NCBI RefSeq assembly: GCF_014644495.1
Contig: NZ_BMKU01000005.1
Location: 312,592-376,591, forward strand
Direction of reading: 5' to 3'
DNA: 64,000 nucleotides
DNA from: Pseudarthrobacter polychromogenes
Lineage (GTDB): Bacteria; Actinomycetota; Actinomycetes; Actinomycetales; Micrococcaceae
In this document: piece after piece, positions 8,541-17,122 of the stretch
How positions within the stretch are numbered: the stretch's first letter is position 1
Layout of the letters: each line of letters opens with the position of its first letter
Made by a program: the position numbers and the translations under genes
The notes under the pieces: generated by a model
What the model saw: the letters and a program-made list of their open reading frames with translations, nothing else
Database searches by the model: none
Told to the model about the DNA's origin: nothing

Positions 8541-8577
8541 TTCATATAGCAATGCTATAGGTGCTAGGGTAGCGGTT
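8541..8577 (+). promoter_or_regulatory. Promoter with a perfect palindromic operator, upstream of tetR
   Basis: TATAGCA-A-TGCTATA (8545-8559) is a perfect palindrome with 7-nt arms. It lies between a candidate -35 (TTCATA, 8541-8546) and a candidate -10 (TAGGGT, 8565-8570) spaced 18 nt. The -10 ends 7 nt before the ATG at 8578, so the tetR transcript is probably leaderless. A protein bound here would block the promoter, so autorepression by the adjacent TetR protein is the simplest reading; control of divergent ptsI is also possible. Confidence 0.55.
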
Positions 8578-9306
8578 ATGAGTTTGGATGGCCAGCTTCC
8601 CCCCAAAATGCGGCTGCTCCGTGCTGCCGCGGAGCTGCTGGCAAACTCCGGGGGAGCACCCGTCTCCACCCGCCAGATCACCCAGCTGGCGGGGGTCACA
8701 GCCCCCACGCTGTACCACCACTTCGGTGACAAGGAAGGTCTGTTCGACGCCGTCGTCGCCGCAGGGTTTGAAGAGTATGTTGCGGGCGAAAGGGATTTCG
8801 CCCCCTCCGGACAGCCGCTCGAGGATATCCGGAGAATGTGGGACAACCATGTCCAGTTCGGGCTGAACCAGCCGGAGCTGTACCTGGTGATGTTCGGCAA
8901 CATCCGCCCGGAAAGCCGCCCGGCAATCGTCGCAGATGCCGAGGCACTCATGGAGGAGATGCTGAATAAGGCAGCGGTGGCGGGCCAGCTGAACGTCCAG
9001 CCCCGGGAAGCAGCCAGGTCCATCCTGGCGGCCAACGTGGGCGTGACGCTGATGCTGATCGCGGAGCCCGCCTCCGAACGGAACCTCGAACTGTCCACCA
9101 TGACCCGGGACGCCATGATCTTTGCGGTGTCCGCCGAGCCCGCCGGCGGCGCGGCTCCGGGCGACGCCGGGAAGTCCTCGGTAGTGGTGGCCGCGATCGC
9201 CCTGAACGCCGCACTTCAGGCCTCGCACTCTGACCAGCTTTCAAGCTCGGAACTCAAGCTTTTCCTCGAATGGCTTCACCGCATCTCCACCAGCCCGGCG
9301 GGCTGA
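8578..9306 (+). CDS. TetR/AcrR-family transcriptional regulator
   Basis: The product has 242 residues with a TetR N-terminal HTH at about 30-50 (STRQITQLAGVTAPTLYHHF), followed by a variable ligand-binding C-terminal domain with no recognisable ligand. It lies between divergent ptsI and co-directional mtlA, 79 nt before the latter. Mannitol genes are more often controlled by MtlR or DeoR-type proteins, so a TetR here is a candidate local regulator of PTS/mannitol genes, by position only. An excellent palindrome in its own promoter suggests autoregulation. Confidence 0.85.
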   Translation: MSLDGQLPPKMRLLRAAAELLANSGGAPVSTRQITQLAGVTAPTLYHHFGDKEGLFDAVVAAGFEEYVAGERDFAPSGQPLEDIRRMWDNHVQFGLNQPELYLVMFGNIRPESRPAIVADAEALMEEMLNKAAVAGQLNVQPREAARSILAANVGVTLMLIAEPASERNLELSTMTRDAMIFAVSAEPAGGAAPGDAGKSSVVVAAIALNAALQASHSDQLSSSELKLFLEWLHRISTSPAG

Positions 9307-9348
9307 ACCCGCACATTCCGGCAGTACGTCGTCGTAAGTATCGGACCA

Positions 9349-9366
9349 TCCTGCGGAGCCGCAGGA
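9349..9366 (+). promoter_or_regulatory. Interrupted palindrome just before the mtlA ribosome binding site
   Basis: TCCTGCGG-AG-CCGCAGGA is an 8-bp inverted repeat in the tetR-mtlA gap, 19 nt before the mtlA start. It could be an operator, a weak terminator for tetR or an mRNA hairpin controlling mtlA translation. The loop of 2 nt is too tight for a good hairpin, which favours a DNA-binding site. Confidence 0.35.
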
Positions 9367-9385
9367 ATGACGGTTAGGAAATCAC

Positions 9386-11494
9386 ATGGCAACAGAGACA
9401 GTTGCAAAACCCCGCACCAGCGCACGCGTGCACGTCCAAAAGTTCGGGACGTTCCTGTCCGGCATGATCATGCCCAACATCGGCGCCTTTATTGCCTGGG
9501 GCCTCATTACCGCACTCTTTATTGAAAAGGGATGGTTCCCCGTTCCCCAGCTGGGCGGCTTTGGGGAGACGGACGGGGTGGCGAACACCGGCCTAGTGGG
9601 GCCGATGATCACCTACCTGCTGCCGCTCCTGATCGCCTACACCGGCGGCCGGATGGTTTATGACGTCCGCGGCGGCGTTGTCGGTGCCATCGGCACCATG
9701 GGCGTGATTGTGGGTGCCGGCATCCCGATGTTCATCGGCGCCATGATCATGGGCCCGCTGGGCGGCTGGACCATGAAGAAGATCGACTCCATCTGGGACG
9801 GCAAGATCCGTCCCGGCTTTGAGATGCTGGTCAACAACTTTTCTGCCGGCATCTGGGGTGCCCTGTTGGCCATGCTGGGCTTCTATGGCATCGCCCCACT
9901 GGTTTCGGCGTTCAGCACAGGCGCCGGCAACGTGGTCCAGTTCCTGGTGGACAACGGACTGCTGCCGCTCACCAGCATCTTCATCGAACCGGCCAAGGTG
10001 CTCTTCCTGAATAACGCCATTAACCACGGCGTGCTCACTCCGCTGGGTGTCCAGCAGTCGCTGGAGCAGGGAAAGTCCATCCTGTTCCTGCTTGAGGCCA
10101 ACCCCGGACCCGGTTTTGGCATCCTGCTGGCTTATATGGTGTTTGGCCGCGGTGCCGCCAAGGCGTCCGCCCCGGGTGCCGCCATCATCCACTTCCTCGG
10201 CGGTATCCACGAGATCTACTTCCCCTACGTTTTGATGCGCCCGCTGCTGATCCTCGCTGCCATCGCCGGCGGAATGACCGGCATCGCCACCCTGGCCATC
10301 ACTGGTGCGGGCCTGGTGGCGCCGGCCGCCCCCGGCTCCATTTTCGCCGTGCTCGCCCAGACCTCCCGGGACAGCTACATCGGCGTGATCCTTGCGGTCC
10401 TGCTGGCGACGGCCGCCTCCTTCCTGGTGGCCTCGGTCATCATGAAGACCACCAAGCACAGCGATGAGGTGGACCTCAACGATGCCACCTCGCGGATGGA
10501 GCAGATGAAGGGCAAGAAGAGCTCTGTGGCCTCCACCCTGACGGGCACCGGGGCAGGTGCTGCAGCGGGCGGCGGTGTTGGCGTCCTGGCCGGGCCGGTG
10601 CGCAACATCGTGTTCGCGTGCGACGCCGGCATGGGCTCCAGTGCCATGGGCGCCTCGGTGCTGCGCAACAAGATCAAGGCGGCCGGCTTCCCGGACGTCA
10701 AGGTCACCAACGCGGCCATCGCCAACCTCAGCGACACCTACGACGTCGTGATCACCCACCAGGACCTGACGGAACGGGCCAAGCCCGCCACGTCCAGTGC
10801 CGTCCACTACTCCGTTGACAACTTCATGAGCAGCCCGCGCTACGACGAAATCGTGGAGCTGGTCAGGGAGAGCAATACCGAGGGTGCTGTGACAGCGGAA
10901 GGTCCGGACACCGGTGCCGGAACACCCGGCGGAGCATCCGCCTCCGGGCCCGCAACTGCCGCTGCAGCAGGGGCCGGGGCAGGGGCTGCCGCCGCCAGCC
11001 ACGGCGCCCACGCGGCCGACGCCCCCGTGGACGCGGCTCCCGCCGCCGGAACCGCCGGCGCGCCGGAGATCCTGGCCCGTGAGAGCGTGGTGCTGGACGG
11101 TTCAGCCACAACCCGCGACGCCGCAATCGACGAGGCCGGCAGGCTGCTGCTGGCGCGCGGCGCCGTGGATGAGGGCTACATTGCCGCCATGCACGAGCGC
11201 GAGGAATCCGTGTCCACCTACATGGGCAGCTTCCTGGCCATCCCGCACGGCACCAACGCCGCCAAGGACCACATCCGGAAGTCCGCGGTGTCCGTGATCC
11301 GCTACCCCCAGGGCATCGACTGGAACGGTAAGCAGGTCAAGTTCGTGGTGGGCGTGGCAGGGGTCAACAACGAGCACCTGCACATCCTGTCCTCCATCGC
11401 GAAGGTCTTCACCAGCAAGGAGCAGGTTGCCCGGCTGGAGGCAGCCACCTCGGTGGATGAAGTCCTGGAACTCTTCGGAAAGGTCAACGCATAG
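9386..11494 (+). CDS. mtlA: PTS mannitol transporter subunit IICBA
   Basis: A single 702-residue protein carries three PTS domains. The membrane IIC domain (about 15-345) includes the GGIHEIYFPYVL substrate motif. The IIB domain has its phosphocysteine Cys412 in NIVFACDAGMGSSAMG. After an Ala/Gly/Pro-rich linker (about 505-555) comes a IIA domain with the active His621 in LAIPHGTN. It takes up and phosphorylates mannitol using phosphate from enzyme I and HPr. AGGAAATCAC precedes the ATG. The gene ends in TAG whose G begins the mtlD start codon, so translation is coupled. The low-complexity linker is longer than in E. coli MtlA. Confidence 0.95.
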   Translation: MATETVAKPRTSARVHVQKFGTFLSGMIMPNIGAFIAWGLITALFIEKGWFPVPQLGGFGETDGVANTGLVGPMITYLLPLLIAYTGGRMVYDVRGGVVGAIGTMGVIVGAGIPMFIGAMIMGPLGGWTMKKIDSIWDGKIRPGFEMLVNNFSAGIWGALLAMLGFYGIAPLVSAFSTGAGNVVQFLVDNGLLPLTSIFIEPAKVLFLNNAINHGVLTPLGVQQSLEQGKSILFLLEANPGPGFGILLAYMVFGRGAAKASAPGAAIIHFLGGIHEIYFPYVLMRPLLILAAIAGGMTGIATLAITGAGLVAPAAPGSIFAVLAQTSRDSYIGVILAVLLATAASFLVASVIMKTTKHSDEVDLNDATSRMEQMKGKKSSVASTLTGTGAGAAAGGGVGVLAGPVRNIVFACDAGMGSSAMGASVLRNKIKAAGFPDVKVTNAAIANLSDTYDVVITHQDLTERAKPATSSAVHYSVDNFMSSPRYDEIVELVRESNTEGAVTAEGPDTGAGTPGGASASGPATAAAAGAGAGAAAASHGAHAADAPVDAAPAAGTAGAPEILARESVVLDGSATTRDAAIDEAGRLLLARGAVDEGYIAAMHEREESVSTYMGSFLAIPHGTNAAKDHIRKSAVSVIRYPQGIDWNGKQVKFVVGVAGVNNEHLHILSSIAKVFTSKEQVARLEAATSVDEVLELFGKVNA

Positions 11495-12657
11495 TGAAGG
11501 CTGTTCATTTCGGGGCCGGGAACATCGGCCGTGGCTTTGTGGGCCTGCTCCTACATGATGCCGGGTACGAGGTGGTGTTCGCCGACGTGGCGGAGGAACT
11601 CATCGCCCAGCTGGCAGCGGCGGACGGCTACTCCGTGCACGAGGTGGGGGAGAACCCTGCAGTGCGGACGGTCAACAACTTCCGGGCGATGAACTCCACC
11701 ACGCAGGAAGCGGAGCTCATCGCAGAGATTGCGACGGCGGACATCGTCACCACCGCCGTGGGCCCCCACATCCTGAAGTTCGTGGCCCCTGCCATCGCCA
11801 AAGGCATTGCGGCGAGGGACTCGGGCCTGGCCCCGCTGCAGGTCATGGCCTGCGAGAACGCCATCAACGCCACGGACATCCTGGCCAAGGAGGTGGCCTC
11901 CCAGCCGGGGGCTGCCGCCAGCGCGCTGGACGGGAAGGCTGTGTTCGCCAATACCGCCGTGGACCGGATCGTTCCCAACCAGGAAGCCGGGCAGGGCCTG
12001 GACGTCACCGTGGAGACCTTCTACGAGTGGGTCATCGACCGCACCGCCTTTGCAGGGGCGGCACCGGCCATCCCGGGTGCCACGTTCGTGGACGATCTCT
12101 CGCCGTACATCGAGCGGAAGCTGTTCACGGTGAACACCGGCCATGCCTCGGCAGCGTACTTCGGGTTCGAGGCGGGCCTGGAGAAGATCTCCGAGGCCAT
12201 GGCCGACCAGGACGTGGCCGAGGATGTTCGGGCGGTGCTGGAGGAGACCAAGCAGCTGCTGGTCTCCAAGCACGGCTTCAGCAACGACGAGCAGGAGGCC
12301 TATGTCCAGAAGATCCTGGTCCGGTTCTCCAACCCCTACCTTCCTGACACGGTGAACCGGGTGGGCCGCGCTCCGCTGCGGAAGCTGAGCCGGCATGAAC
12401 GGTTCATCGGTCCGGCCGCTGAACTGGCGGAACGGGGCATTGTGCCGGAGGCGCTCCTGGGCGCCATCGCCGCGGCCCTGCGCTTCACCGATCCGGCCGA
12501 CGCCGAGGCAACGGAGCTGGCCGGCATCCTGGCCTCCTCCAGCCCGGCGGACGCCACTGCCCGCATCACCGGGCTGGAGCCCGGCCACCCACTGTTCAAC
12601 GCGGTGGCAACCCTGGTGGAGGAGCGGCAGGCGGAGGCTGCCAAGGCCCCGGCCTAA
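11494..12657 (+). CDS. mtlD: Mannitol-1-phosphate 5-dehydrogenase
   Basis: The 387-residue enzyme oxidises mannitol-1-phosphate, the product of MtlA, to fructose-6-phosphate with NAD. It opens with the Rossmann motif VHFGAGNIGRGFVG and has the C-terminal polyol dehydrogenase domain with YIERKLFTVNTGHA, typical of MtlD. The GTG start at 11494 shares one base with the mtlA stop. Length matches the family's 380 or so. It is the last gene of the mannitol operon and is followed by a repeat array and a hairpin. Confidence 0.95.
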   Translation: MKAVHFGAGNIGRGFVGLLLHDAGYEVVFADVAEELIAQLAAADGYSVHEVGENPAVRTVNNFRAMNSTTQEAELIAEIATADIVTTAVGPHILKFVAPAIAKGIAARDSGLAPLQVMACENAINATDILAKEVASQPGAAASALDGKAVFANTAVDRIVPNQEAGQGLDVTVETFYEWVIDRTAFAGAAPAIPGATFVDDLSPYIERKLFTVNTGHASAAYFGFEAGLEKISEAMADQDVAEDVRAVLEETKQLLVSKHGFSNDEQEAYVQKILVRFSNPYLPDTVNRVGRAPLRKLSRHERFIGPAAELAERGIVPEALLGAIAAALRFTDPADAEATELAGILASSSPADATARITGLEPGHPLFNAVATLVEERQAEAAKAPA

Positions 12658-12752
12658 TCCTCCCGCACTGACTGCACCCTCTTGCACTTGCTGCAGCCTT
12701 TTCGGGAACCCTCTCGCAGTTGATGCGGTTTTTTCCCCAACCCTCCTGCAAT
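12657..12752. repeat. Tandem 32-nt periodic intergenic repeat after mtlD
   Basis: Units beginning ACCCTCTTGCACTTGCTGC (12676), ACCCTCTCGCAGTTGATGC (12708) and ACCCTCCTGCAAT (12740) are spaced exactly 32 nt, each of the first two followed by a T/C-rich tract. A shorter related unit starts at 12657. They resemble the 32-nt spaced units at 1589 and 1621. Together with the hairpin, promoter and iron-box candidates this accounts for the 257-nt gap between mtlD and the iron-transport genes. Confidence 0.65.
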
Positions 12753-12788
12753 CACGACGCCGGCACTCACCTGGGTGCCGGCGTCGTG
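12753..12788. terminator. Hairpin terminator of the mannitol operon
   Basis: A perfect 14-bp stem (12753-12766 with 12775-12788) carries an 8-nt loop. It directly follows the 32-nt repeat array. No T tract follows, so termination strength is uncertain. Confidence 0.6.
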
Positions 12789-12838
12789 CGTTGTGATGTC
12801 CCCCACTTGTGACGGAATACTGCCCCTCCCGCTTTGAA

Positions 12839-12857
12839 GTTAGCCTTCCCTTACTTA
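12839..12857 (+). promoter_or_regulatory. Possible DtxR/IdeR-type iron box
   Basis: GTTAGCCTTCCCTTACTTA, about 60 nt before the siderophore-binding protein start, partly matches the actinobacterial iron-box consensus (TTAGGTTAGGCTAACCTAA). The match is degenerate; the call leans on the iron-uptake operon behind it. Confidence 0.35.
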
Positions 12858-12914
12858 TAGGCTCTGGGCTATTAGGCAACGAACTTGTGACGTATTATCC
12901 GAGCGGAGAACAAA

Positions 12915-13862
12915 GTGAAGAAGAGGCTGTCGAGCTACCTGGGGGCACTTGCGGCGGGAGCGGCGCTCCTGACCGTCACGGCGTGCGGCGGGAGCGCGAC
13001 GGCGACGCCCGCTGGTGAGGCGGCCACCATCACCGTGGAGCACGCCCAGGGCAGCACCGCCAACGTTCCCGTCAACCCGGAGAGGGTCTTCACGTTCGAC
13101 CTCGGCGTCCTGGACACCCTTGACGCGCTGGGCGTTGAGCCCGCCGGCGTGCCCGAGGCTGCCTACCCGGACGCGCTCAACAAGTACGCCGACGCGAAGT
13201 ACACCAAGATCGGTTCCCTGAAGGAGCCCGACTTCGAAGCCGTCAGCGCCGGCGACCCCGACCTCATCATCATCTCCGGCCGGACCGCCGGAGCCTACGA
13301 GGAACTGAGCAAGATCGCCCCCACCATCGACCTGTCCATCGACGCCGCCGGGCCGATGGAAAGCTTCAAGGAGCAGGCCGGGAAGCTGGGAACCATCTTC
13401 GGCAAGTCCGCCGAGGTGGAGGAGAAGCTGGGCGCGGTGGACGCCACCATCGAAGAAACCAAAACCAAGGCGGCCGGCGCCGGCAAGGGTCTCATTGTCC
13501 TGACCTCCGGCGGCGAGGTCACCGCCTACGGCGCAGGCTCCAGGTTCGGCATCATCCACGACGTCCTGGGCGTCCCCACCGCGGCAGACGTCAAGGTTGA
13601 GGGCAGCCACGGCGAGGCTGTGTCCTTCGAGTACATCAAGCAGGTCAACCCGGACATCCTGTATGTCATCAACCGCGACACCGCGGTGGGCACCGAAGGC
13701 GCCGACGCCAACCCCATCCTGGACAACGAACTCGTCCGGTCCACCAACGCCGTCCAGAACAACAAGGTCATCAACCTTGACCCTGCCGGCTGGTACATCG
13801 TGGGCTACGGCCTCAACAACGTCGAAGCAATGGTGGACGCCGTTGCCGACTCCGTGGCCTAG
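12915..13862 (+). CDS. Iron-siderophore ABC transporter substrate-binding lipoprotein
   Basis: The 315-residue protein has a lipoprotein signal (lipobox LTVTAC, Cys24) and a periplasmic-binding-protein type 2 (FecB/FhuD/BtuF) body, with VNPERVFTFDLGVLDTLDALG typical of siderophore binders. After lipidation it would sit on the outer face of the membrane and pass ferric siderophore to the two permeases that follow. GTG at 12915 is preceded by GGAG at 8 nt. It is the first gene of a four-gene importer operon and is probably iron-regulated. The specific siderophore is unknown. Confidence 0.92.
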   Translation: MKKRLSSYLGALAAGAALLTVTACGGSATATPAGEAATITVEHAQGSTANVPVNPERVFTFDLGVLDTLDALGVEPAGVPEAAYPDALNKYADAKYTKIGSLKEPDFEAVSAGDPDLIIISGRTAGAYEELSKIAPTIDLSIDAAGPMESFKEQAGKLGTIFGKSAEVEEKLGAVDATIEETKTKAAGAGKGLIVLTSGGEVTAYGAGSRFGIIHDVLGVPTAADVKVEGSHGEAVSFEYIKQVNPDILYVINRDTAVGTEGADANPILDNELVRSTNAVQNNKVINLDPAGWYIVGYGLNNVEAMVDAVADSVA

Positions 13863-13888
13863 AGCCTCCAACCGGGCTCCACACACCC

Positions 13889-14896
13889 ATGACCGCCACC
13901 GCCGTGCGCCCGCTTGCGCCGGCAACCCGCAGCCGGGCCCGCCACAGTGCCGGCCTGGCTGCGGCCGCAACTTCCGTCCTTGCCCTTGCCATCGCCAGCA
14001 TGTTCGTGGGCGTCAGCGACGTCTCCCTGCCGGGCCTTTTATCCGGCGATCCCGCGACGACTGACGTTTTCTGGATTTCCCGCGTTCCCAGGACACTTGC
14101 CGTGGTCCTGGCCGGGATGGCGGTGGCGGTTGCCGGGCTCATCATGCAGCTCATGGCCCGCAATCGCTTCGTGGAGCCTTCCACCGTAGGTACTGTCGAG
14201 TCCGCCACCCTGGGAATCCTGGTAGTGACGGTTTTCGCACCGCAGGCCCCGGTGCTGGCCAAAATGCTGGTGGCCAGCACCTTCGCGATGCTGGGGACGG
14301 CCCTTTTCCTGGCCATCCTGCGCCGCCTGCCGGCACGCAACACCCTCCTCATCCCGCTGGTGGGCATCATGCTGGGTGGGGTGATTGCCGCCGTCACCAC
14401 CTTCTTTGCCTACCGCTATGACCTGCTGCAGACCTTGAGCAACTGGATGATCGGCGACTTCTCCGGTGTCCTCCGGGGCCGGTATGAGCTGCTGTGGATT
14501 GTCGCCCTCCTGATGCTCCTGGGGCTGCTGGCCGCGGACCGGTTCACCGTGGCCGGGATGGGCCAGGACTTCACCACCAACCTGGGACTGAACTACGGCA
14601 GGACCATGAGGCTGGGGCTCATCATCGTCTCGCTGATCTCTGCCGTGGTGGTCACCACCGTGGGGGCCGTACCCTTCCTGGGACTCGTGGTGCCCAACAT
14701 CGTGTCCCTCATCTTCGGCGACAACCTCCGCCGCGCCGTTCCGTGGACAGCATTGTTCGGGGCCGCTTTCGTGCTGGTGTGCGACATCATCGGCCGCACC
14801 ATCCGCTACCCCTACGAGGTCCCGGTGGGCATGGTGATGTCCGTGCTGGGCGCTGTCCTGTTCCTCGTCCTGATCCTGAGGAAACGCAATGCCTGA
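13889..14896 (+). CDS. FecCD-family ferric-siderophore ABC permease, first subunit
   Basis: The 335-residue membrane protein has the FecCD fold of about nine to ten helices, with RVPRTLAVVLAGMAVAVAG (typical RLPR family segment) early and VGAVPFLGLVVPNIV late. It forms the channel for ferric siderophores with the next gene product. The next start codon lies inside its 3' end (8-nt overlap), a mark of a translationally coupled operon. The ribosome binding site of this gene is weak. Confidence 0.9.
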   Translation: MTATAVRPLAPATRSRARHSAGLAAAATSVLALAIASMFVGVSDVSLPGLLSGDPATTDVFWISRVPRTLAVVLAGMAVAVAGLIMQLMARNRFVEPSTVGTVESATLGILVVTVFAPQAPVLAKMLVASTFAMLGTALFLAILRRLPARNTLLIPLVGIMLGGVIAAVTTFFAYRYDLLQTLSNWMIGDFSGVLRGRYELLWIVALLMLLGLLAADRFTVAGMGQDFTTNLGLNYGRTMRLGLIIVSLISAVVVTTVGAVPFLGLVVPNIVSLIFGDNLRRAVPWTALFGAAFVLVCDIIGRTIRYPYEVPVGMVMSVLGAVLFLVLILRKRNA

Positions 14897-15944
14897 CAGC
14901 ACAACACTGCGGCCGCCGGAAGATCCTGCCGCCGCCCAGCTGCCGGCCGCAGTGCAGCGCCCGGTTCCCCGGAAACTCAAAGCCGCCATCCGCAATGCCC
15001 CGCCGCGCATGGTGGCAGGCATCCTGCTGGCGGTGGCTGCCGCCGTCGTCTGCTTCTTCCTGTTCTTCGACCTGAAGGGCAACGTGGGCTACATCCTGCC
15101 GCGCCGGGCCATCAAGCTGGCCGCCATGCTGCTGGTGGCCGTTGCCGTGGGCGTATCCACGCTCCTGTTCCAGACCGTCACGGCCAACCGCATCCTGACG
15201 CCGTCCATCATGGGCTTCGATTCGCTCTACATCCTGGTCCAGACGGTGCTGGCATTCACCCTCGGAGCCGCCGCAGTGGTGGCCGCCCCGCCCACGCTGC
15301 AGTTCGGCCTCGAAGTGCTGCTGATGGTGGCGTTCAGCGCGCTGCTGTACCGCTGGATGTTCACCGGTGCCACCCGTTCGCTGCATCTTCTCCTGCTGGT
15401 GGGGGTGGTCCTCGGCAGCCTCTTCCGCGGCCTGTCCTCCCTGCTGCAGCGGCTGATGGAACCCAGCGAGTTCATCATCCTCCAGGACCTGTTCTTCGCG
15501 AGCTTCAACAACGTGGATCCGGCACTGCTGGGTGTCTCGGCGGTGATCGTTGCGGCTGTCTGTGCTGTGGTGTGGCGGGCACGGCACACCCTGGACGTGC
15601 TGGCGCTGGGGCGGGACGTAGCCATCAACGTGGGCGTCGACCACCGGAAGGTGGTGATGCGCGTGCTGCTGGGATGCTCGCTGCTCGTGGCCGTGTCCAC
15701 CGCGCTGGTGGGGCCCGTTACGTTCTTCGGCCTGCTGGTGGTGAGCCTGGGCTACCAGCTGTGCCGCGGGTTCAGCCATGCCTGGCTGCTGCCCATCGTG
15801 GTGCTGATCGGCGCTGTGGCCCTGGTGGGCGGGCAGCTGCTGCTGGAGCAGGTCTTCGGCTTCAGCACCGCCCTCAGCGTGGTCATCGAGTTCGCGGGCG
15901 GCATCCTGTTCCTCTACCTCCTTTTGAAAGGCTCCCTGAAATGA
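14889..15944 (+). CDS. FecCD-family ferric-siderophore ABC permease, second subunit
   Basis: The 351-residue protein has a hydrophilic N-terminal 35-40 residues and then FecCD-type transmembrane helices, including the VGPVTFFGLLVVSLGYQL segment equivalent to the ATPase-coupling region of the family. It pairs with the preceding permease as a heterodimer. GAGGA lies 7 nt before the ATG, inside the upstream gene. Confidence 0.9.
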   Translation: MPDSTTLRPPEDPAAAQLPAAVQRPVPRKLKAAIRNAPPRMVAGILLAVAAAVVCFFLFFDLKGNVGYILPRRAIKLAAMLLVAVAVGVSTLLFQTVTANRILTPSIMGFDSLYILVQTVLAFTLGAAAVVAAPPTLQFGLEVLLMVAFSALLYRWMFTGATRSLHLLLLVGVVLGSLFRGLSSLLQRLMEPSEFIILQDLFFASFNNVDPALLGVSAVIVAAVCAVVWRARHTLDVLALGRDVAINVGVDHRKVVMRVLLGCSLLVAVSTALVGPVTFFGLLVVSLGYQLCRGFSHAWLLPIVVLIGAVALVGGQLLLEQVFGFSTALSVVIEFAGGILFLYLLLKGSLK

Positions 15945-15984
15945 CCCGCCCAACTCCTGACACCGTGGCCGGGGGAGTCCGGCC

Positions 15985-16743
15985 ATGATCGACGTCCGGA
16001 ACGTCTCCAAGAGCTACGGCAGCCAGGCCGTCCTGGACGGCGTCAGCTGCGTCATCCCCGCCGGCGGCATCACTTCCATCATCGGCCCCAACGGGGCCGG
16101 GAAATCCACGCTGCTCTCGCTCATCAGCAGGCTCCAGCCTCTTGAGTCCGGTTCCGTCTCCGTTGCCGGACTGGATGTCGCCGCCACGGACAGCCGGGAA
16201 CTCGCCCGGACCATGGCCATCCTGCGGCAGGAGAACCACCTCACCATGCGCCTCACGGTCCGGGACCTCGTGGCCTTCGGCCGGTTCCCGCACTCCGGCG
16301 GCCGGCCCACCGTGGAGGACCTGGCCAAGGTGGAAGAGGCGATCGGCCACCTGGACCTGGCGGCCATGGCGGACAAGTTCGTGGACGAGCTCTCGGGCGG
16401 CCAGCGCCAGCGGGCCTTCATTGCCATGGTGCTCGCGCAGGACACCCGCTACCTGCTGCTCGATGAGCCGCTGAACAACCTGGACATGAAGCACTCCGTG
16501 GAGATGATGCGGCTCCTCCGGCGCCTGGCTGACGAGTTCGGGAAGACAATCGTCCTGGTGGTCCACGACATCAACTTCGCATCCTGCTATTCGGACACCA
16601 TCCTGGCCATGAAGGACGGGCGGCTGGTCCATCAGGGCAGCCCCCGGCAGATCATGCAGCAGGCCATGCTCCGCGACGTCTACGACATCGACATCCGCAT
16701 CGAGGACATCGACGGCAACCGGATCGGCGTCTACTTCGCCTGA
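15985..16743 (+). CDS. Ferric-siderophore ABC transporter ATP-binding protein
   Basis: The 252-residue ATPase shows Walker A GPNGAGKST (34-42), the signature LSGGQ (136-140) and Walker B YLLLDEP (156-162), with a FecE/FepC-like GRFPHSGG segment between them. It powers the iron importer encoded just upstream; 40 nt separate it from the second permease. GGGGGA lies 8 nt before the ATG. Its 3' end overlaps a convergent small membrane protein gene by 13 nt. Confidence 0.93.
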   Translation: MIDVRNVSKSYGSQAVLDGVSCVIPAGGITSIIGPNGAGKSTLLSLISRLQPLESGSVSVAGLDVAATDSRELARTMAILRQENHLTMRLTVRDLVAFGRFPHSGGRPTVEDLAKVEEAIGHLDLAAMADKFVDELSGGQRQRAFIAMVLAQDTRYLLLDEPLNNLDMKHSVEMMRLLRRLADEFGKTIVLVVHDINFASCYSDTILAMKDGRLVHQGSPRQIMQQAMLRDVYDIDIRIEDIDGNRIGVYFA

Positions 16744-17015
16744 CCAGCCGCTGCGGCCCCGGTGAGCACTGAGCCCACGTACCGCATCACCAGGGATCCG
16801 GCGATCAGCGCCGCGGAGAACGGCAGGAAGAACAGGGTGACCAGCTGGAACACCACACTGAGGAGCGTGCCCACTGCCTGCGAGTAGGACGGCCCCAGCT
16901 GCAGTGACTGGAGGATCTGGGGAGCAAGGATGACCGCGACCGCGCCGGCCGCACCAATGATGATTCCTGCCCTCAGGGTTGTTTTAGGCAGGGCTGACAA
17001 AGTTTTCTGATCCAT
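16731..17015 (-). CDS. Small membrane protein of unknown function
   Basis: The 94-residue protein has two hydrophobic segments (about 15-35 and 47-80) and no recognised domain. ATG 17015 was chosen because a strong GGGGGAGG precedes it by 6 nt; an open frame extends further upstream but has no such signal. It converges on the siderophore ATPase gene with a 13-nt overlap. No function can be proposed. Confidence 0.65.
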   Translation of the reverse strand: MDQKTLSALPKTTLRAGIIIGAAGAVAVILAPQILQSLQLGPSYSQAVGTLLSVVFQLVTLFFLPFSAALIAGSLVMRYVGSVLTGAAAAGQAK

Positions 17016-17122
17016 GGCGAACCTCCCCCAATCAGGTAATTCATTCCAACGCTCGTCCCCAAGCCAAACATGGGGCGCGGCTGAGGGCAGGGACGCAGGC
17101 GAGGCCGTGGAATGCTGGTTCC

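Noticed and set aside
12657..12752. Possible CRISPR array
   Set aside because: The period is 32 nt with diverged repeat units and no unique spacers; no cas gene is near.
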